A stretch of 64,000 bases of DNA from Marinobacter sp. F4218 (GCF_019443085.1 NZ_JAHZIL010000003.1:930001-994000); one strand, 5' to 3'. Counted from the first letter of the stretch, positions 26,296 through 35,147 are shown. Notes: a model not told the origin generated them from the letters alone. A program made the numbers and translations.

Positions 26296-26961
26296 ATGAC
26301 CACCAACGAAGTTCCGTCGACGTCCATCCACCATCGCATCGAGGAATGGCTGAACAGCGCGACGCATGGAATTGGCGCCATTCTGAGCGTGATTGGAACG
26401 ATCGCGCTGATCGTTGGGGCAAGCCAGCTGGGGGACACCTGGAAGCTGGTAAGTTTCAGTATCTTCGGCGCGTCGCTGATCCTCCTTTACCTGGCATCAG
26501 CCCTCTATCACGGCGCGCGACACCCGGAACTCAAGAGCGCTTTCAAAACCCTCGATCATTGCGCCATCTTCCTGCTGATTGCGGGCACCTACACTCCGTT
26601 CCTGCTGGTCAACATGCGAGGTACCGTCGGCTGGACCCTGTTTGCCGTGATCTGGTCACTGGCGTTGACCGGCGTCGTACTCAAGATCATCTTCAAAAAT
26701 CGATTCAAACTGGCCCGGGTGGGTATCTACGTTGCCATGGGGTGGCTGATCACCTTTGCCTCCTCCGACCTGGTTGCCAGCCTGAGCGAGACCGCACTCT
26801 ACCTGACCATCGCCGGCGGAGTGGTTTATACCGCCGGCGTGATTTTCTACCTGGCTGACCGCATCCCCTACATGCATGCGGTGTGGCACCTGTTTGTCAT
26901 CGGCGGCAGTGCGCTTCACTTCAGTGCCATCTATTACGGCGTGCTTCCCTACACCGTGTGA
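26296..26961 (+). CDS. Haemolysin III / adiponectin-receptor-like membrane protein (HlyIII family)
   Basis: 221 residues from the ATG at 26296, which gives the normal family length (upstream ATGs at 26209 and 26272 add unrelated residues). Seven membrane helices. The family's metal-site residues are visible: SALYHGARH after TM2, and HAVWHLFVIGGSALHF near the end, with an Asp in KTLDHCAIFLLIAGTYTPF. Despite the name, bacterial members are membrane proteins of uncertain role, possibly lipid hydrolases. Upstream sequence is rich in GTAC repeats (26240-26290). Confidence 0.85.
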   Translation: MTTNEVPSTSIHHRIEEWLNSATHGIGAILSVIGTIALIVGASQLGDTWKLVSFSIFGASLILLYLASALYHGARHPELKSAFKTLDHCAIFLLIAGTYTPFLLVNMRGTVGWTLFAVIWSLALTGVVLKIIFKNRFKLARVGIYVAMGWLITFASSDLVASLSETALYLTIAGGVVYTAGVIFYLADRIPYMHAVWHLFVIGGSALHFSAIYYGVLPYTV

Positions 26962-27525
26962 TCAGAACGCCCACACCATTGCCATCAGGATACCCCAGGC
27001 CAGCAGAGACGCCGCCATTATGGTGTAGGTGGCAGACATGGTGACAACATCGTTGTCGGAGCGGTGGCACAGAGACCGGGCGCCCTGGTAAACCAGAGCG
27101 CAGGACAGGAACATACCGACAGCGACAGCCACAACGCTTACCGCCAGCACAGGAACCAGCAGCGCCAGGGATGACAACCACAAGGGAATGGGCGCAACTG
27201 CGGCCAACAGGAAGGAGTCCTGGTAACTGATTTCCAGTTTGTCCCCCTCAAGAACGGCGCGGATAAGCCACCCCATAACAAAAAACGTCAGCAATTCCGC
27301 CAGGAACAGTATGGTGGTTATAAAACGCCACTCCTTGTCGGCAAACCCGGCCAGAAAGGCGGCGCCGTAATGGGTTCCGGCGTAATACAGCAGCACCGGC
27401 GGCAGAAATGACAAGGGAACAACCACCGCCCAGGCAAGGAAAGGAATGGAGAAGTTCTGGCGTTGCAGCTCCAACCACACGCCGTTGCCCGAGAAGGGCA
27501 AGCGAAACAATTTAGCAATAGACAT
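26962..27525 (-). CDS. Yip1-domain integral membrane protein
   Basis: 187 residues with about five hydrophobic helices. The layout (a short N-terminal amphipathic stretch, LAWAVVVPLSFLPPVLLYYA, then SYQDSFLLAAVAPIPLWLSS and a final ATYTIMAASLLAWGILMAM) resembles the Yip1/DUF1282 family. Members are membrane proteins of unknown function in bacteria. Its stop directly abuts the hlyIII stop (convergent). Ordinary composition; no operon partner. Confidence 0.6.
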   Translation of the reverse strand: MSIAKLFRLPFSGNGVWLELQRQNFSIPFLAWAVVVPLSFLPPVLLYYAGTHYGAAFLAGFADKEWRFITTILFLAELLTFFVMGWLIRAVLEGDKLEISYQDSFLLAAVAPIPLWLSSLALLVPVLAVSVVAVAVGMFLSCALVYQGARSLCHRSDNDVVTMSATYTIMAASLLAWGILMAMVWAF

Positions 27526-27638
27526 GATGAACCCCTTTCACCAGTTCTTATATTTTAGTGATAGCCGGGCCAGTCTGTACGGTCAAGAAGCCCCAATGAT
27601 CTCAGGCAAGACGGCGCCACCGCATCGGTAACAGGCTA

Positions 27639-28784
27639 ATGGCAAAAGCAACGACAAAACCGTTTCACGCTTTCTGGCTGTTTTTTCCGGCGGCAGCTGT
27701 ATGGGCAGCTCTGGTCGTGCCCTTGTCGATTAATGCGGTGCTGTCAGGTTCCGGGTGGCCCGCGGGGCTTCTGGGCGCCGGACATGGCCATGAGCTGATT
27801 TTCGGTTTTGCGTTGGCCCTGATTGCCGGCTATACCCTTGGTCCCCAACCCTGGAAAGTACTGGCCCCCCTGTTTCTGCTTTGGCTGGCGGCCCGCCTGT
27901 GCTGGGTGTTGTTGCCCGCCAGCCTGGTATCCCAGCTGCTGAGCCCGGCGTTTGCATTATTGCTTGCCCGTTACGCCGTCCCAAGATTCCAGGCGGCCAA
28001 AAAGTGGCGCAACAAGATCGCCGGGCCGCTGATCCTGGTTCTGTGCCTACTGTCAGTCATCTTCTGGATTGCGGCGGCTGCTCCTCCTGATTTCGAGCTT
28101 CCAGTACCCGACACACGACGGATCATGATGGCCGCCATTCTTGGTCTGTTATTGCTGATGACATTCATGGGCGGGAGAATTATCGCCCCGGCTGTGGCCG
28201 GAACGCTGGAAAAGCGGGGCATTCCAATAGAAGCCAGGGTGCAGCCACGAATTGAAGGTGCGCTTCTGGTGATTCTGCCAGCGGCGTTGATACTGGTGTT
28301 CATGCCCCTTGCAGACTCGGTTACCGGCCTTCTTTTAGTATCGTCAGCCGCTCTTATTGTGATCCGTACCGCGCGCTGGAAACTCTCGTATTGCGTGAAC
28401 CGGCACGACTTGCTGGTGCTTGCTATTGGCTATTTTTGGCTGGCTGGCGGAGCGGGCATAACGGGAGTTAGGCTTTTGCAGGGAATTGATCCCTTACCGG
28501 CGTTGCATGTGATTACGATTGGCGCTCTCGGCACCCTGTCTCTCAGTGTGATGCTACGCCTGGCCTGGCAGAGGGCGAGACGGACCTTTCCTCCAGCCTG
28601 GCAGGTACACGGCATCGCTTTCGCCATGGCGGTGGCTGTACTGGCTCGGCTGTACGCGGGTGCCACTCCGTTTGCCCATCCAGAGGCGCTCTGGATATCC
28701 GCCCTGGCCTGGGCCACGGCTTACGGAATGGTCGCGATCCTGCTTCTCACCCTGTTTCACCACAGCCAACAGCGCCGGAAATGA
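27639..28784 (+). CDS. nnrS: NnrS-family haem/copper membrane protein (copy 1)
   Basis: 381 residues, about twelve membrane helices. The NnrS hallmarks are HGHELIFGFALALIAGYTL near the N-terminus, TFMGGRIIAPAVAG in the centre, and the late HVITIGALGTLSLSVMLR. NnrS protects cells from nitrosative stress and is part of NO regulons in denitrifiers. The gene precedes narK by 255 bp and a second copy is at 40967. No ANR-like or NO-operator sequence is obvious directly upstream. The gene reads as complete, somewhat shorter than copy 2. Confidence 0.88.
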   Translation: MAKATTKPFHAFWLFFPAAAVWAALVVPLSINAVLSGSGWPAGLLGAGHGHELIFGFALALIAGYTLGPQPWKVLAPLFLLWLAARLCWVLLPASLVSQLLSPAFALLLARYAVPRFQAAKKWRNKIAGPLILVLCLLSVIFWIAAAAPPDFELPVPDTRRIMMAAILGLLLLMTFMGGRIIAPAVAGTLEKRGIPIEARVQPRIEGALLVILPAALILVFMPLADSVTGLLLVSSAALIVIRTARWKLSYCVNRHDLLVLAIGYFWLAGGAGITGVRLLQGIDPLPALHVITIGALGTLSLSVMLRLAWQRARRTFPPAWQVHGIAFAMAVAVLARLYAGATPFAHPEALWISALAWATAYGMVAILLLTLFHHSQQRRK

Positions 28785-28932
28785 TTGGCTACCTCCACTG
28801 AATCCTGCGCCTGCCCGGCTACCACCTTGGGCGTACAACCACCACAACGATATGTTTTTATTGCTTTTTTAGACACGGACACAGTCACTGAAACTGTCAT
28901 AAAACGCGAGTAAAATTGACCCAACATCTTCC

Positions 28933-28946
28933 TTGATGTTCATCAA
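28933..28946 (+). promoter_or_regulatory. Perfect FNR/ANR box and promoter of narK
   Basis: TTGAT-GTTC-ATCAA matches all ten consensus positions. CACAAT (28970-28975) is 30.5 bp from its centre, so the start is near 28982. This excludes an in-frame start at 28962 and supports the ATG at 29040. Confidence 0.88.
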
Positions 28947-29039
28947 GACCTGGCTTGCTACTTGATTTGCACAATGTCCGCAAAGCCCAAGAAGCCACGG
29001 GTGCCGTGGCTCCGGGTTAGCAAACCGAGGAGCAAAATC

Positions 29040-30671
29040 ATGGCTAATAGCACAACAGACGCCGGACCGATGGGCGCCAAAGACAGGACCAATGCCGACA
29101 TCGAACACTGGGACGTCGAGAACGAGTCTTTCTGGGAGAGTGAAGGCAAGCGCATAGCTACCCGCAACCTCTGGATATCCATTCCCAGCCTGCTGATGGG
29201 CTTTGCCGTCTGGCTGATGTGGGGGATGATCACCACCCAGATGAAAAACCTGGGCTTCCCTTTCTCCGTTGAACAACTCTTTACACTAAGCGCCATCGCC
29301 GGTCTCTCCGGCGCGACCCTCCGGATTCCGGCCTCCTTCATGATCAAGATTGCCGGTGGCCGCAACACGGTGTTTCTCACCACTTCGCTGCTGATGCTTC
29401 CTGCCCTGGGTACCGGCATCGCCCTTATGAATCCGGACACCCCCTTTATTGTGTTCCAGGCTCTGGCTCTGCTCTCCGGTATCGGCGGCGGCAACTTCGC
29501 CTGTTCGATGAGTAACATCAGCACCTTCTACCCGAAGAGCAAGCAGGGTTATGGCCTCGGCATGAACGCCGGCCTCGGTAACTTTGGCGTCACCACCATG
29601 CAGGTTGTGATCCCCCTGGTCATGACCATTGGCATTTTTGGGGCGCTGGCCGGCGACCCGATGCAACTGCAAAGCCCGAGCGGCACCCTGATTGGTCGCA
29701 TTGATGCCGGCACCGACACCTGGATCCAGAATGCCGGATTTATCTGGTTGCTGTTCCTGATTCCCCTGGCGTTCGCCAGCTGGTTCGGTATGAACAACCT
29801 GAAAGTGGTCACCCCCAACCCGGGCAGCCCTCTTTCCGCCTTCAGCAAGATCCTCGGCCTCTACGGCGTCGGCCTGCTGACTTCCATCGCCGGTGTCTGG
29901 GCACTGCAGATGATGAACATGTGGCTGGCACTGCCGGTTACCATTGTGCTGACCGTGGCGCTCTTGCGACTGATCCCTGGCGACATCAAACCGAACATCA
30001 AGAACCAGTTCGCGATTTTCAGCAACAAGCACACCTGGTCCATGACCGTGCTGTACATCCTCACCTTCGGCTCATTCATCGGCTTCTCGGCCGCGCTGCC
30101 GCTGTCCATCAGCGTCATTTTCGGCAACATGATGGAAGTCGCCGCGGACGGCACCATGACACGCGTTGTTAACCCGGATGCCCCCAGCGCGCTCACCTGG
30201 GCCTGGATGGGACCTTTCGTCGGCGCCCTGATCCGGCCAGTCGGCGGCTGGATTTCCGACAAGGTGGGCGGCTCCATCGTCACCCAGATTATCTCGGTGG
30301 TGATGGTCGGTGCCTCGGTCGCAACCGGCTATGTGATGATGCTGGCGTACAACAGCACCGATCCGAACACCTATTTCGCGCCCTTCCTGATCCTCTTCAT
30401 CATCATGTTTGCGGCCAGCGGTATCGGCAATGGGTCTACCTTCCGCAGCATTGGTTTCATCTTTGATCAGCAGCAGAAAGGCCCGGTACTGGGGTGGACA
30501 TCGGCAGTTGCCGCTTACGGCGCCTTCATTGCGCCACGGGTGATGGGCCAGGAGATCCAGGCCGGCACTCCGGAGGTGGCCATGTACGGTTTTGCGGTTT
30601 TCTACGCGGTGTGCCTGCTGGTTAACTGGTGGTTCTATCTGCGCAAGAACGCCTACATCAAGAACCCGTAA
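29040..30671 (+). CDS. narK: NarK-type nitrate/nitrite MFS transporter (NarK2-like)
   Basis: 543 residues from the ATG at 29040 (GAGGAGCAAAATC before it). Twelve-helix MFS protein with the nitrate signature in both halves: GMNAGLGNFGVTTMQVVIP and, less strictly, GWTSAVAAYGAFIAP. The substrate Arg in TLRIPASF (TM2) and in LIRPVGGWISDKVGG (TM8) are present. The long N-terminal extension (residues 1-40) and insert after TM5 fit the NarK2-type nitrate/nitrite antiporters. Preceded by a perfect ANR box and followed by a strong terminator, so it is a single-gene unit. Confidence 0.9.
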   Translation: MANSTTDAGPMGAKDRTNADIEHWDVENESFWESEGKRIATRNLWISIPSLLMGFAVWLMWGMITTQMKNLGFPFSVEQLFTLSAIAGLSGATLRIPASFMIKIAGGRNTVFLTTSLLMLPALGTGIALMNPDTPFIVFQALALLSGIGGGNFACSMSNISTFYPKSKQGYGLGMNAGLGNFGVTTMQVVIPLVMTIGIFGALAGDPMQLQSPSGTLIGRIDAGTDTWIQNAGFIWLLFLIPLAFASWFGMNNLKVVTPNPGSPLSAFSKILGLYGVGLLTSIAGVWALQMMNMWLALPVTIVLTVALLRLIPGDIKPNIKNQFAIFSNKHTWSMTVLYILTFGSFIGFSAALPLSISVIFGNMMEVAADGTMTRVVNPDAPSALTWAWMGPFVGALIRPVGGWISDKVGGSIVTQIISVVMVGASVATGYVMMLAYNSTDPNTYFAPFLILFIIMFAASGIGNGSTFRSIGFIFDQQQKGPVLGWTSAVAAYGAFIAPRVMGQEIQAGTPEVAMYGFAVFYAVCLLVNWWFYLRKNAYIKNP

Positions 30672-30688
30672 TTCCCACACCCCCTTCG

Positions 30689-30725
30689 AGCCCCGGTCCC
30701 AGCAATGGCACCGGGGCTTTTCTTT
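30689..30725 (+). terminator. Intrinsic terminator after narK
   Basis: Perfect 9-bp stem AGCCCCGGT / ACCGGGGCT (30689-30697 and 30710-30718) with a 12-base loop, then TTTTCTTT. It lies 17 bases after the narK stop. Confidence 0.88.
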
Positions 30726-30826
30726 GCCGGGCAAGGCACCGCCTCTCACCGGAATGGTTATGTAACCTTTGGACTGCTACTTTTAAAATATGAGCTATGC
30801 CTTCCTATCAAAGACCGGAGGTTGTC

Positions 30827-31243
30827 ATGTCGTTCGATGACATCTTTGACGAAAGCTATGACCGAGTCCTCCTGGAGTCGCCGGATGGTATTGAGTTCTT
30901 TGAGGCCTTCTACCGGCGCTTCCTGAAATCCTCGTCGGAAGTTCGCATTCTATTTCGAAATACGGATATGAATGTGCAACGCCGAATGCTGAAAAAATCG
31001 TTCTTCAGCCTGGTCGCGTTCTACGCCAGCGGCACCATTGACGATGTGCTTCGAAGAATCGCTTACCTGCACAGCGCCGCCCAGCTGAACATTAAACCCC
31101 ACCTCTATGACCTTTGGCTCGAGTGCCTGATCGACACGGTCAAGGCCTACGATCCGGACTTCTGCGACGATGTCGAACTGGCCTGGAGGCTGATCCTGAG
31201 CCCCGGAATCACCTACATGAAGTTCGGATACGACCACTTCTGA
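30827..31243 (+). CDS. Single-domain globin (Hmp-type haem pocket, no reductase domain)
   Basis: 138 residues from the ATG at 30827, preceded by GGAGG; an upstream in-frame ATG at 30797 overlaps the leader. The whole protein is one globin fold. Key positions align with the flavohaemoglobin globin domain: Tyr29 (B10, EAFYRRFL), Gln51 (E7, NVQRRML) and proximal His82 (F8, IAYLHSAAQLNIKPHLYDLW). It lacks the FAD/NAD domains of Hmp. It sits between two narK genes, so handling NO made during nitrate respiration is a likely role. An electron donor would have to be separate. Confidence 0.78.
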   Translation: MSFDDIFDESYDRVLLESPDGIEFFEAFYRRFLKSSSEVRILFRNTDMNVQRRMLKKSFFSLVAFYASGTIDDVLRRIAYLHSAAQLNIKPHLYDLWLECLIDTVKAYDPDFCDDVELAWRLILSPGITYMKFGYDHF

Positions 31244-31345
31244 CCGCCCCGGCACGGTCTCGCGCGAGGAGCGGGATCGTGGAGTGAGTACCTGGCAGAC
31301 GGTCGTCGGCCTTCAGCGTGTATGGGGCACCGGAATTCCTTGAAT

Positions 31346-31380
31346 AAAAAAAAACCGCCAGGATTACTCCTGGCGGTTTT
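31346..31380 (-). terminator. Intrinsic terminator of the uspA-narK operon
   Basis: On the minus strand an AACCGCCAGGA / TCCTGGCGGTT stem with a 4-base loop is followed by a long T-run. It lies just after the narK stop at 31398. The plus-strand reading also has four T, so it may act in both directions for the globin gene. Confidence 0.88.
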
Positions 31381-31397
31381 GGCCTCCCTTTCGAATA

Positions 31398-32903
31398 TCA
31401 GCCCGCAGTTGCAGCGGCCTGGCGGCGACGTTCCTCTTCCTCGATCTGAAGATCCACCGACGACACCTGGTACTCCTCGGCAAAGCCGGATTCCGGCTCC
31501 TTCAGCCACATGACGCACAGAACCCAGCTGATAAAGGCGCCCGCGGCAATGATGTAGAAGAACTGGGTCGGGGTGACGAAGGTGAAGATGGTCAGGTAAA
31601 CCACCGCACCCACGTTACCGTAGGCCCCCGCCATGCCGGAAATCTGTCCTGTCAGGCGGCGTTTGATGGAGGGTATGATGCCGAAGGTGGCTCCCTCCGC
31701 TCCCTGGACAAAGAAGGAGGTGAACACGGTAATCCCCACCGCAATGATCAGCGGCCAGTTGGAGTTCATCAGCCCCATCAGGGCAAAACCAACGGAAATA
31801 CCGAGCATGTAGCTGAGCATCACGAAACGGCGGTTCCCCATCCGGTCAGACACCAGCCCACCCATGGGACGGGCGACCAGGTTCACGAAGGCAAACGAGG
31901 CGGCGATGAGGCCTGCGGCAGTCGCGCTCAGGCTCCAGGTTTGCTCGAAAAACATCGGCAACATGGAGACCACGGCCAGTTCGGCGCCAAAATTGGCAAA
32001 GTAGGTGCTGTTCAGCGCAGCCACGCTGTTGAACGGGTATTTGTCGTCCTCTGGTACGCCTTTTTTCAGGATAGGCACGTTCACCCGGAGGATCTGAATG
32101 ATCTGGTAGCACACAATCGCGAAGATCACCGCGTAACAGATGGTTGCTCCGGTGGCACTCAGGTACCCCATGTTCCGGATGCGCCAGACCAGGATGCTCA
32201 GCACCCCGACCAGGGGAATGGTCCACAGAATCAGCTTGACCATGTCGCCCCAGGAGCTGACTTCCAGCGCCACGGCCTTGCGCGGTTTGCGGTGTACCGT
32301 ACCGACAGGGCCGTCGGTGATGGCAAACCAGTAGTAGACCCCATAGGCCGCCATCACAATGGCGCTCTGGGCGATGGCCCAGCGCCAGCCGTCTTCACCG
32401 CCGTACATGTGCAGGGCAATGGTGGGCAGTGAAATGGCGGCAGCCGCGGAGCCAAAGTTGCCCCAGCCAGCATAGAAACCTTCGGCAAAGCCGATGTCCT
32501 TGGGCTTGAACCACATGGCGGTCATGTGAATACCCACCACGAAACTGGCACCGATGGAGCTGAGCACCAGCCGGCTGACCAGCAACTGGGTCATGGTATT
32601 ACCGAAGGCGAACACCAGCGCCGGGATGGCCATCAACACCATCAGCACCGAGAACACCCGGCGCGGGCCGAAGCGGTCCAGCGCCATGCCCACGATAATC
32701 CGGGCAGGAATGGTCAGCGCCACGTTGCAAATGGCGAACAGGCGAATATCGTCGGCGGTCAGCCAATCGACGCTCTTGAGCATGCTCGATGCCAGCGGCG
32801 CCATGTTGAACCAGACGTAGAAGGTAATAAAGAATGCGATCCAGGTCAGGTGCAACGCCTTGATCTCGGCGTTCCTGAAGTGGAAGACGTCAGCGACTTT
32901 CAT
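31398..32903 (-). CDS. narK: NarK-family nitrate/nitrite MFS transporter (second copy)
   Basis: 501 residues, twelve helices. The signatures are GFYAGWGNFGSAAAAISLP in the first half and GMAGAYGNVGAVVYLTIF in the second, with the substrate Arg in LTIPARIIVGMALD and in LVARPMGGLVSDRMGNRR. An AAGGAGG sits 6 bases before the ATG. It follows a uspA gene with a 44-bp gap and shares its promoter. The conserved cytoplasmic tail (EEYQVSSVDLQIEEEERR) is charged. It differs from the NarK2-like copy at 29040 and the shorter copy at 33689. Confidence 0.88.
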   Translation of the reverse strand: MKVADVFHFRNAEIKALHLTWIAFFITFYVWFNMAPLASSMLKSVDWLTADDIRLFAICNVALTIPARIIVGMALDRFGPRRVFSVLMVLMAIPALVFAFGNTMTQLLVSRLVLSSIGASFVVGIHMTAMWFKPKDIGFAEGFYAGWGNFGSAAAAISLPTIALHMYGGEDGWRWAIAQSAIVMAAYGVYYWFAITDGPVGTVHRKPRKAVALEVSSWGDMVKLILWTIPLVGVLSILVWRIRNMGYLSATGATICYAVIFAIVCYQIIQILRVNVPILKKGVPEDDKYPFNSVAALNSTYFANFGAELAVVSMLPMFFEQTWSLSATAAGLIAASFAFVNLVARPMGGLVSDRMGNRRFVMLSYMLGISVGFALMGLMNSNWPLIIAVGITVFTSFFVQGAEGATFGIIPSIKRRLTGQISGMAGAYGNVGAVVYLTIFTFVTPTQFFYIIAAGAFISWVLCVMWLKEPESGFAEEYQVSSVDLQIEEEERRRQAAATAG

Positions 32904-32947
32904 GTCAGCCTCCTTGGGCTATCAATCGAAAACTCAAACTGGCCGAT

Positions 32948-33409
32948 TCAACGGCTGGGTAGGATCAGAAGTGGGCACTGAATCCGTCGGGCGAGAAACG
33001 AACTCACGCTGCCGAAGGTCATGTAATCCAGTTCATCCACGAAATAGGTGAGAGAGCGGGCGATGAAACCGCCATCCGGTTCATGGCTGTGGCGGGCAAT
33101 AACCAGCATGTCCGGATGGATTTTTTTCTCGGCGGCATAAAGCAGCATCTTGCGGGGATCCCCCTCCAGCAGCATGGTCTCGGCACCGACGTCTTCGTTA
33201 CGGCAGACCTCCATGGCTTCGTTCAGGTAGGCCTTGAGCTCCGAGACTTCCTGCTGGAACAGGTCTTCGTTGCCGGCGGTAATGTCCCGAGGGTTTTCGG
33301 CAACCGCGACCAGAACGATCTGGGGTTTCAGTTCGCGGAACATGGTGATCGTCTGGGCCAGAGCCAACCTGGCATTCCGCGATCCGTCGTAGGCAATCAT
33401 TATTTTCAT
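32948..33409 (-). CDS. Universal stress protein (UspA family), first gene of a uspA-narK operon
   Basis: 153 residues, a single Usp domain: MKIMIAYDGSRNARLALAQT at the N-terminus, and the ATP-binding turn VIARHSHEPDGGFIARSLTY, where the usual Gly pattern is altered (HSHEPDGG). GGAGAAGCCC precedes the ATG. The promoter region has an ANR-like box (33501) with GCTAAT near the right distance. Usp proteins of this type are known to be ANR-induced in pseudomonads under oxygen limitation. Co-transcription with narK supports an anaerobic role. Confidence 0.85.
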   Translation of the reverse strand: MKIMIAYDGSRNARLALAQTITMFRELKPQIVLVAVAENPRDITAGNEDLFQQEVSELKAYLNEAMEVCRNEDVGAETMLLEGDPRKMLLYAAEKKIHPDMLVIARHSHEPDGGFIARSLTYFVDELDYMTFGSVSSFLARRIQCPLLILPSR

Positions 33410-33432
33410 GGGCTTCTCCGATGACAGGCATG

Positions 33433-33451
33433 CGCCCCGGATACCGGGGCG
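33433..33451 (-). other. Leader hairpin upstream of uspA
   Basis: CGCCCCGG-ATA-CCGGGGCG, a perfect 8-bp GC stem with a 3-base loop, 23 bases before the uspA start codon. If transcription starts near 33466 it lies in the mRNA leader. No T-run follows, so it is not a terminator. Confidence 0.65.
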
Positions 33452-33500
33452 GCAATTGATATCTGTCAGCCATTAGCCCACACCCCGATGACCTGCTTAC

Positions 33501-33514
33501 TTGACGCAAATCAA
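33501..33514 (-). promoter_or_regulatory. ANR/FNR box between divergent uspA-narK and narK1
   Basis: TTGAC-GCAA-ATCAA matches 9 of 10 positions. In the minus direction GCTAAT (33477 to 33472) lies 30.5 bp from its centre, near class II spacing for uspA. In the plus direction only AGAAAT (33539-33544) is near, a weaker -10. A second, weaker box TTGAT-ATCT-GTCAG is at 33456-33469. Confidence 0.7.
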
Positions 33515-33688
33515 CGGATTCGGCGGGTACCCCACCAGAGAAATCAATGGCCTATCACCCCTCCGGCGATTGGCCCTACTTTTCTACCACCGCCCCACCC
33601 TGCCGGAGGTACCTCCAATGCCCCGCATGAAAAAACCCTGTCTTTGGTATGGTTAAAACATCAACACATGCAGCAACGGAGGGCGGAC

Positions 33689-35047
33689 ATGACGACCCCG
33701 ACACAGCCTCAGCAGTACCGCGCCCTGGGTTTATCGACGTTCTCGTTTACCCTGTGTTTTGCGGTCTGGACCATCTTCTCGATCATCGGCATCCGTATCG
33801 CCGAGGACCTCTCGCTCTCGGATACCCAGCTCGGATTGCTGATGGCCACACCGATCCTTACCGGCTCCATCAGCCGTTTGTTCCTCGGCATCTGGACGGA
33901 CCGTTATGGCGGCCGCTGGGTGTTCGGGATCCTGATGCTTACCACCGCCGCCTGTGTCTACCTGCTGACCTTCGCCACCACCTACCCGATGCTGCTCGTG
34001 GGTGCACTCGGTGTTGGCCTGGCGGGGGGCTCGTTCATCGTGGGTGTGGCCTACACCGCCGCCTGGTTTGAACCGGCCCGTCAGGGTACAGCGCTGGGAA
34101 TTTTTGGTGCCGGTAACGTCGGTTCTGCGGTGACCAACTTCGGCGCGCCGTTCCTACTGGTGGCCCTGGGCTGGGAACAGACTGCGCAGGTCTACGCCAC
34201 GGTTCTGGCCATCATGGGGGTCCTGTTCATCCTGCTGGCCAAGGAAGATCCTCTGGCGGCCGAGCGCAGGGGCGCGAAAGCGAAATCATTCATCGAACAG
34301 ATGGAGCCACTGCGGGAGCTGCGGGTGTGGCGCTTTGCCCTGTATTACTTCTTTGTCTTCGGGGCCTTTGTCGCGATGGCGCTGTGGCTGCCGCACTACC
34401 TGATCGGCGTGTACGGCCTGGACATCAAGACCGCCGGCATGATCGCCGCCCTGTACACCATCCCGGCCTCGCTGTTCCGTATCCTTGGCGGCTGGCTGTC
34501 AGACCGCTTCGGTGCCCGGCGAGTGATGTACTGGACGTTTACCGCCTCGGTCATTTGCAGCTTCCTGCTGAGCTATCCGCCCACCGACTACATTGTCCAT
34601 GGCATTGAGGGCGATATCCCGTTCACTCTGGACATGAGCCTGCCCATGTTCGTGGTGCTGATCTTCACGCTGGGTTTCTTCATGTCCCTCGGCAAGGCCG
34701 CAGTGTACAAGCACATTCCGGTGTATTACCCGATGCACGTGGGCGCGGTCGGCGGCGTCGTGGGCATGATCGGCGGCCTCGGAGGCTTTATCCTGCCCCT
34801 GGCATTCGGCGTTCTCAATGACGTGACCGGCATCTGGCAGAGCTGCTTCATGTTGATGTTCGTCATCGTCGCCGCCGCCCTGATCTGGATGCATTACGCG
34901 ATCCGCAAGGCCGAGCGTGTGGAGTGGGCCGCGCACGAGGAACGCACCGACCTGCCGGAACTGGCGACTCCGCACCTGTTCTACCCGCTGAACCGCCCTC
35001 ACCGGCCGGAACATCCGTCAGCCATGCCTCCAGGCGTGAAGAACTGA
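33689..35047 (+). CDS. NarK1-type nitrate transporter (third NarK-family copy)
   Basis: 452 residues from the ATG at 33689, chosen for GGAGGGCGGAC before it; upstream in-frame codons are Pro-rich and unlike the family. Twelve helices. Signature GIFGAGNVGSAVTNFGAP is typical of NarK1-type nitrate/proton symporters, and GMIGGLGGFILPLAFGV of the second half. The C-terminal tail is longer than usual and Pro-rich. In several denitrifiers a NarK1-like copy is fused or adjacent to NarK2 and to narGHJI; here they are separate and narGHJI is absent. Followed by a terminator. Confidence 0.82.
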   Translation: MTTPTQPQQYRALGLSTFSFTLCFAVWTIFSIIGIRIAEDLSLSDTQLGLLMATPILTGSISRLFLGIWTDRYGGRWVFGILMLTTAACVYLLTFATTYPMLLVGALGVGLAGGSFIVGVAYTAAWFEPARQGTALGIFGAGNVGSAVTNFGAPFLLVALGWEQTAQVYATVLAIMGVLFILLAKEDPLAAERRGAKAKSFIEQMEPLRELRVWRFALYYFFVFGAFVAMALWLPHYLIGVYGLDIKTAGMIAALYTIPASLFRILGGWLSDRFGARRVMYWTFTASVICSFLLSYPPTDYIVHGIEGDIPFTLDMSLPMFVVLIFTLGFFMSLGKAAVYKHIPVYYPMHVGAVGGVVGMIGGLGGFILPLAFGVLNDVTGIWQSCFMLMFVIVAAALIWMHYAIRKAERVEWAAHEERTDLPELATPHLFYPLNRPHRPEHPSAMPPGVKN

Positions 35048-35084
35048 TCCAGTCCTCCTACGGCGCGCCGCGCCCAAAACCCTG

Positions 35085-35109
35085 CGCCCCCGGTTCCGGG
35101 GGCGTTTTT
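35085..35109 (+). terminator. Intrinsic terminator after narK1
   Basis: CGCCCCCGG-TT-CCGGGGGCG, a perfect 9-bp stem followed by TTTTT. It lies 37 bases after the narK1 stop and separates it from the EVE-domain gene. Confidence 0.88.
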
Positions 35110-35147
35110 GTCGGGTATACTGCGCGAGTCAACCGAGCGAGGTACCC

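Noticed and set aside
28962..29039. Upstream start for narK
   Set aside because: It lies before the transcription start predicted from the perfect FNR box; the ATG at 29040 has a good ribosome site.
33667..33688. Longer N-terminus for narK1 (in-frame codons from 33488, ATG at 33668)
   Set aside because: The upstream residues are Pro-rich and unlike the family, and GGAGGG lies directly before the ATG at 33689.
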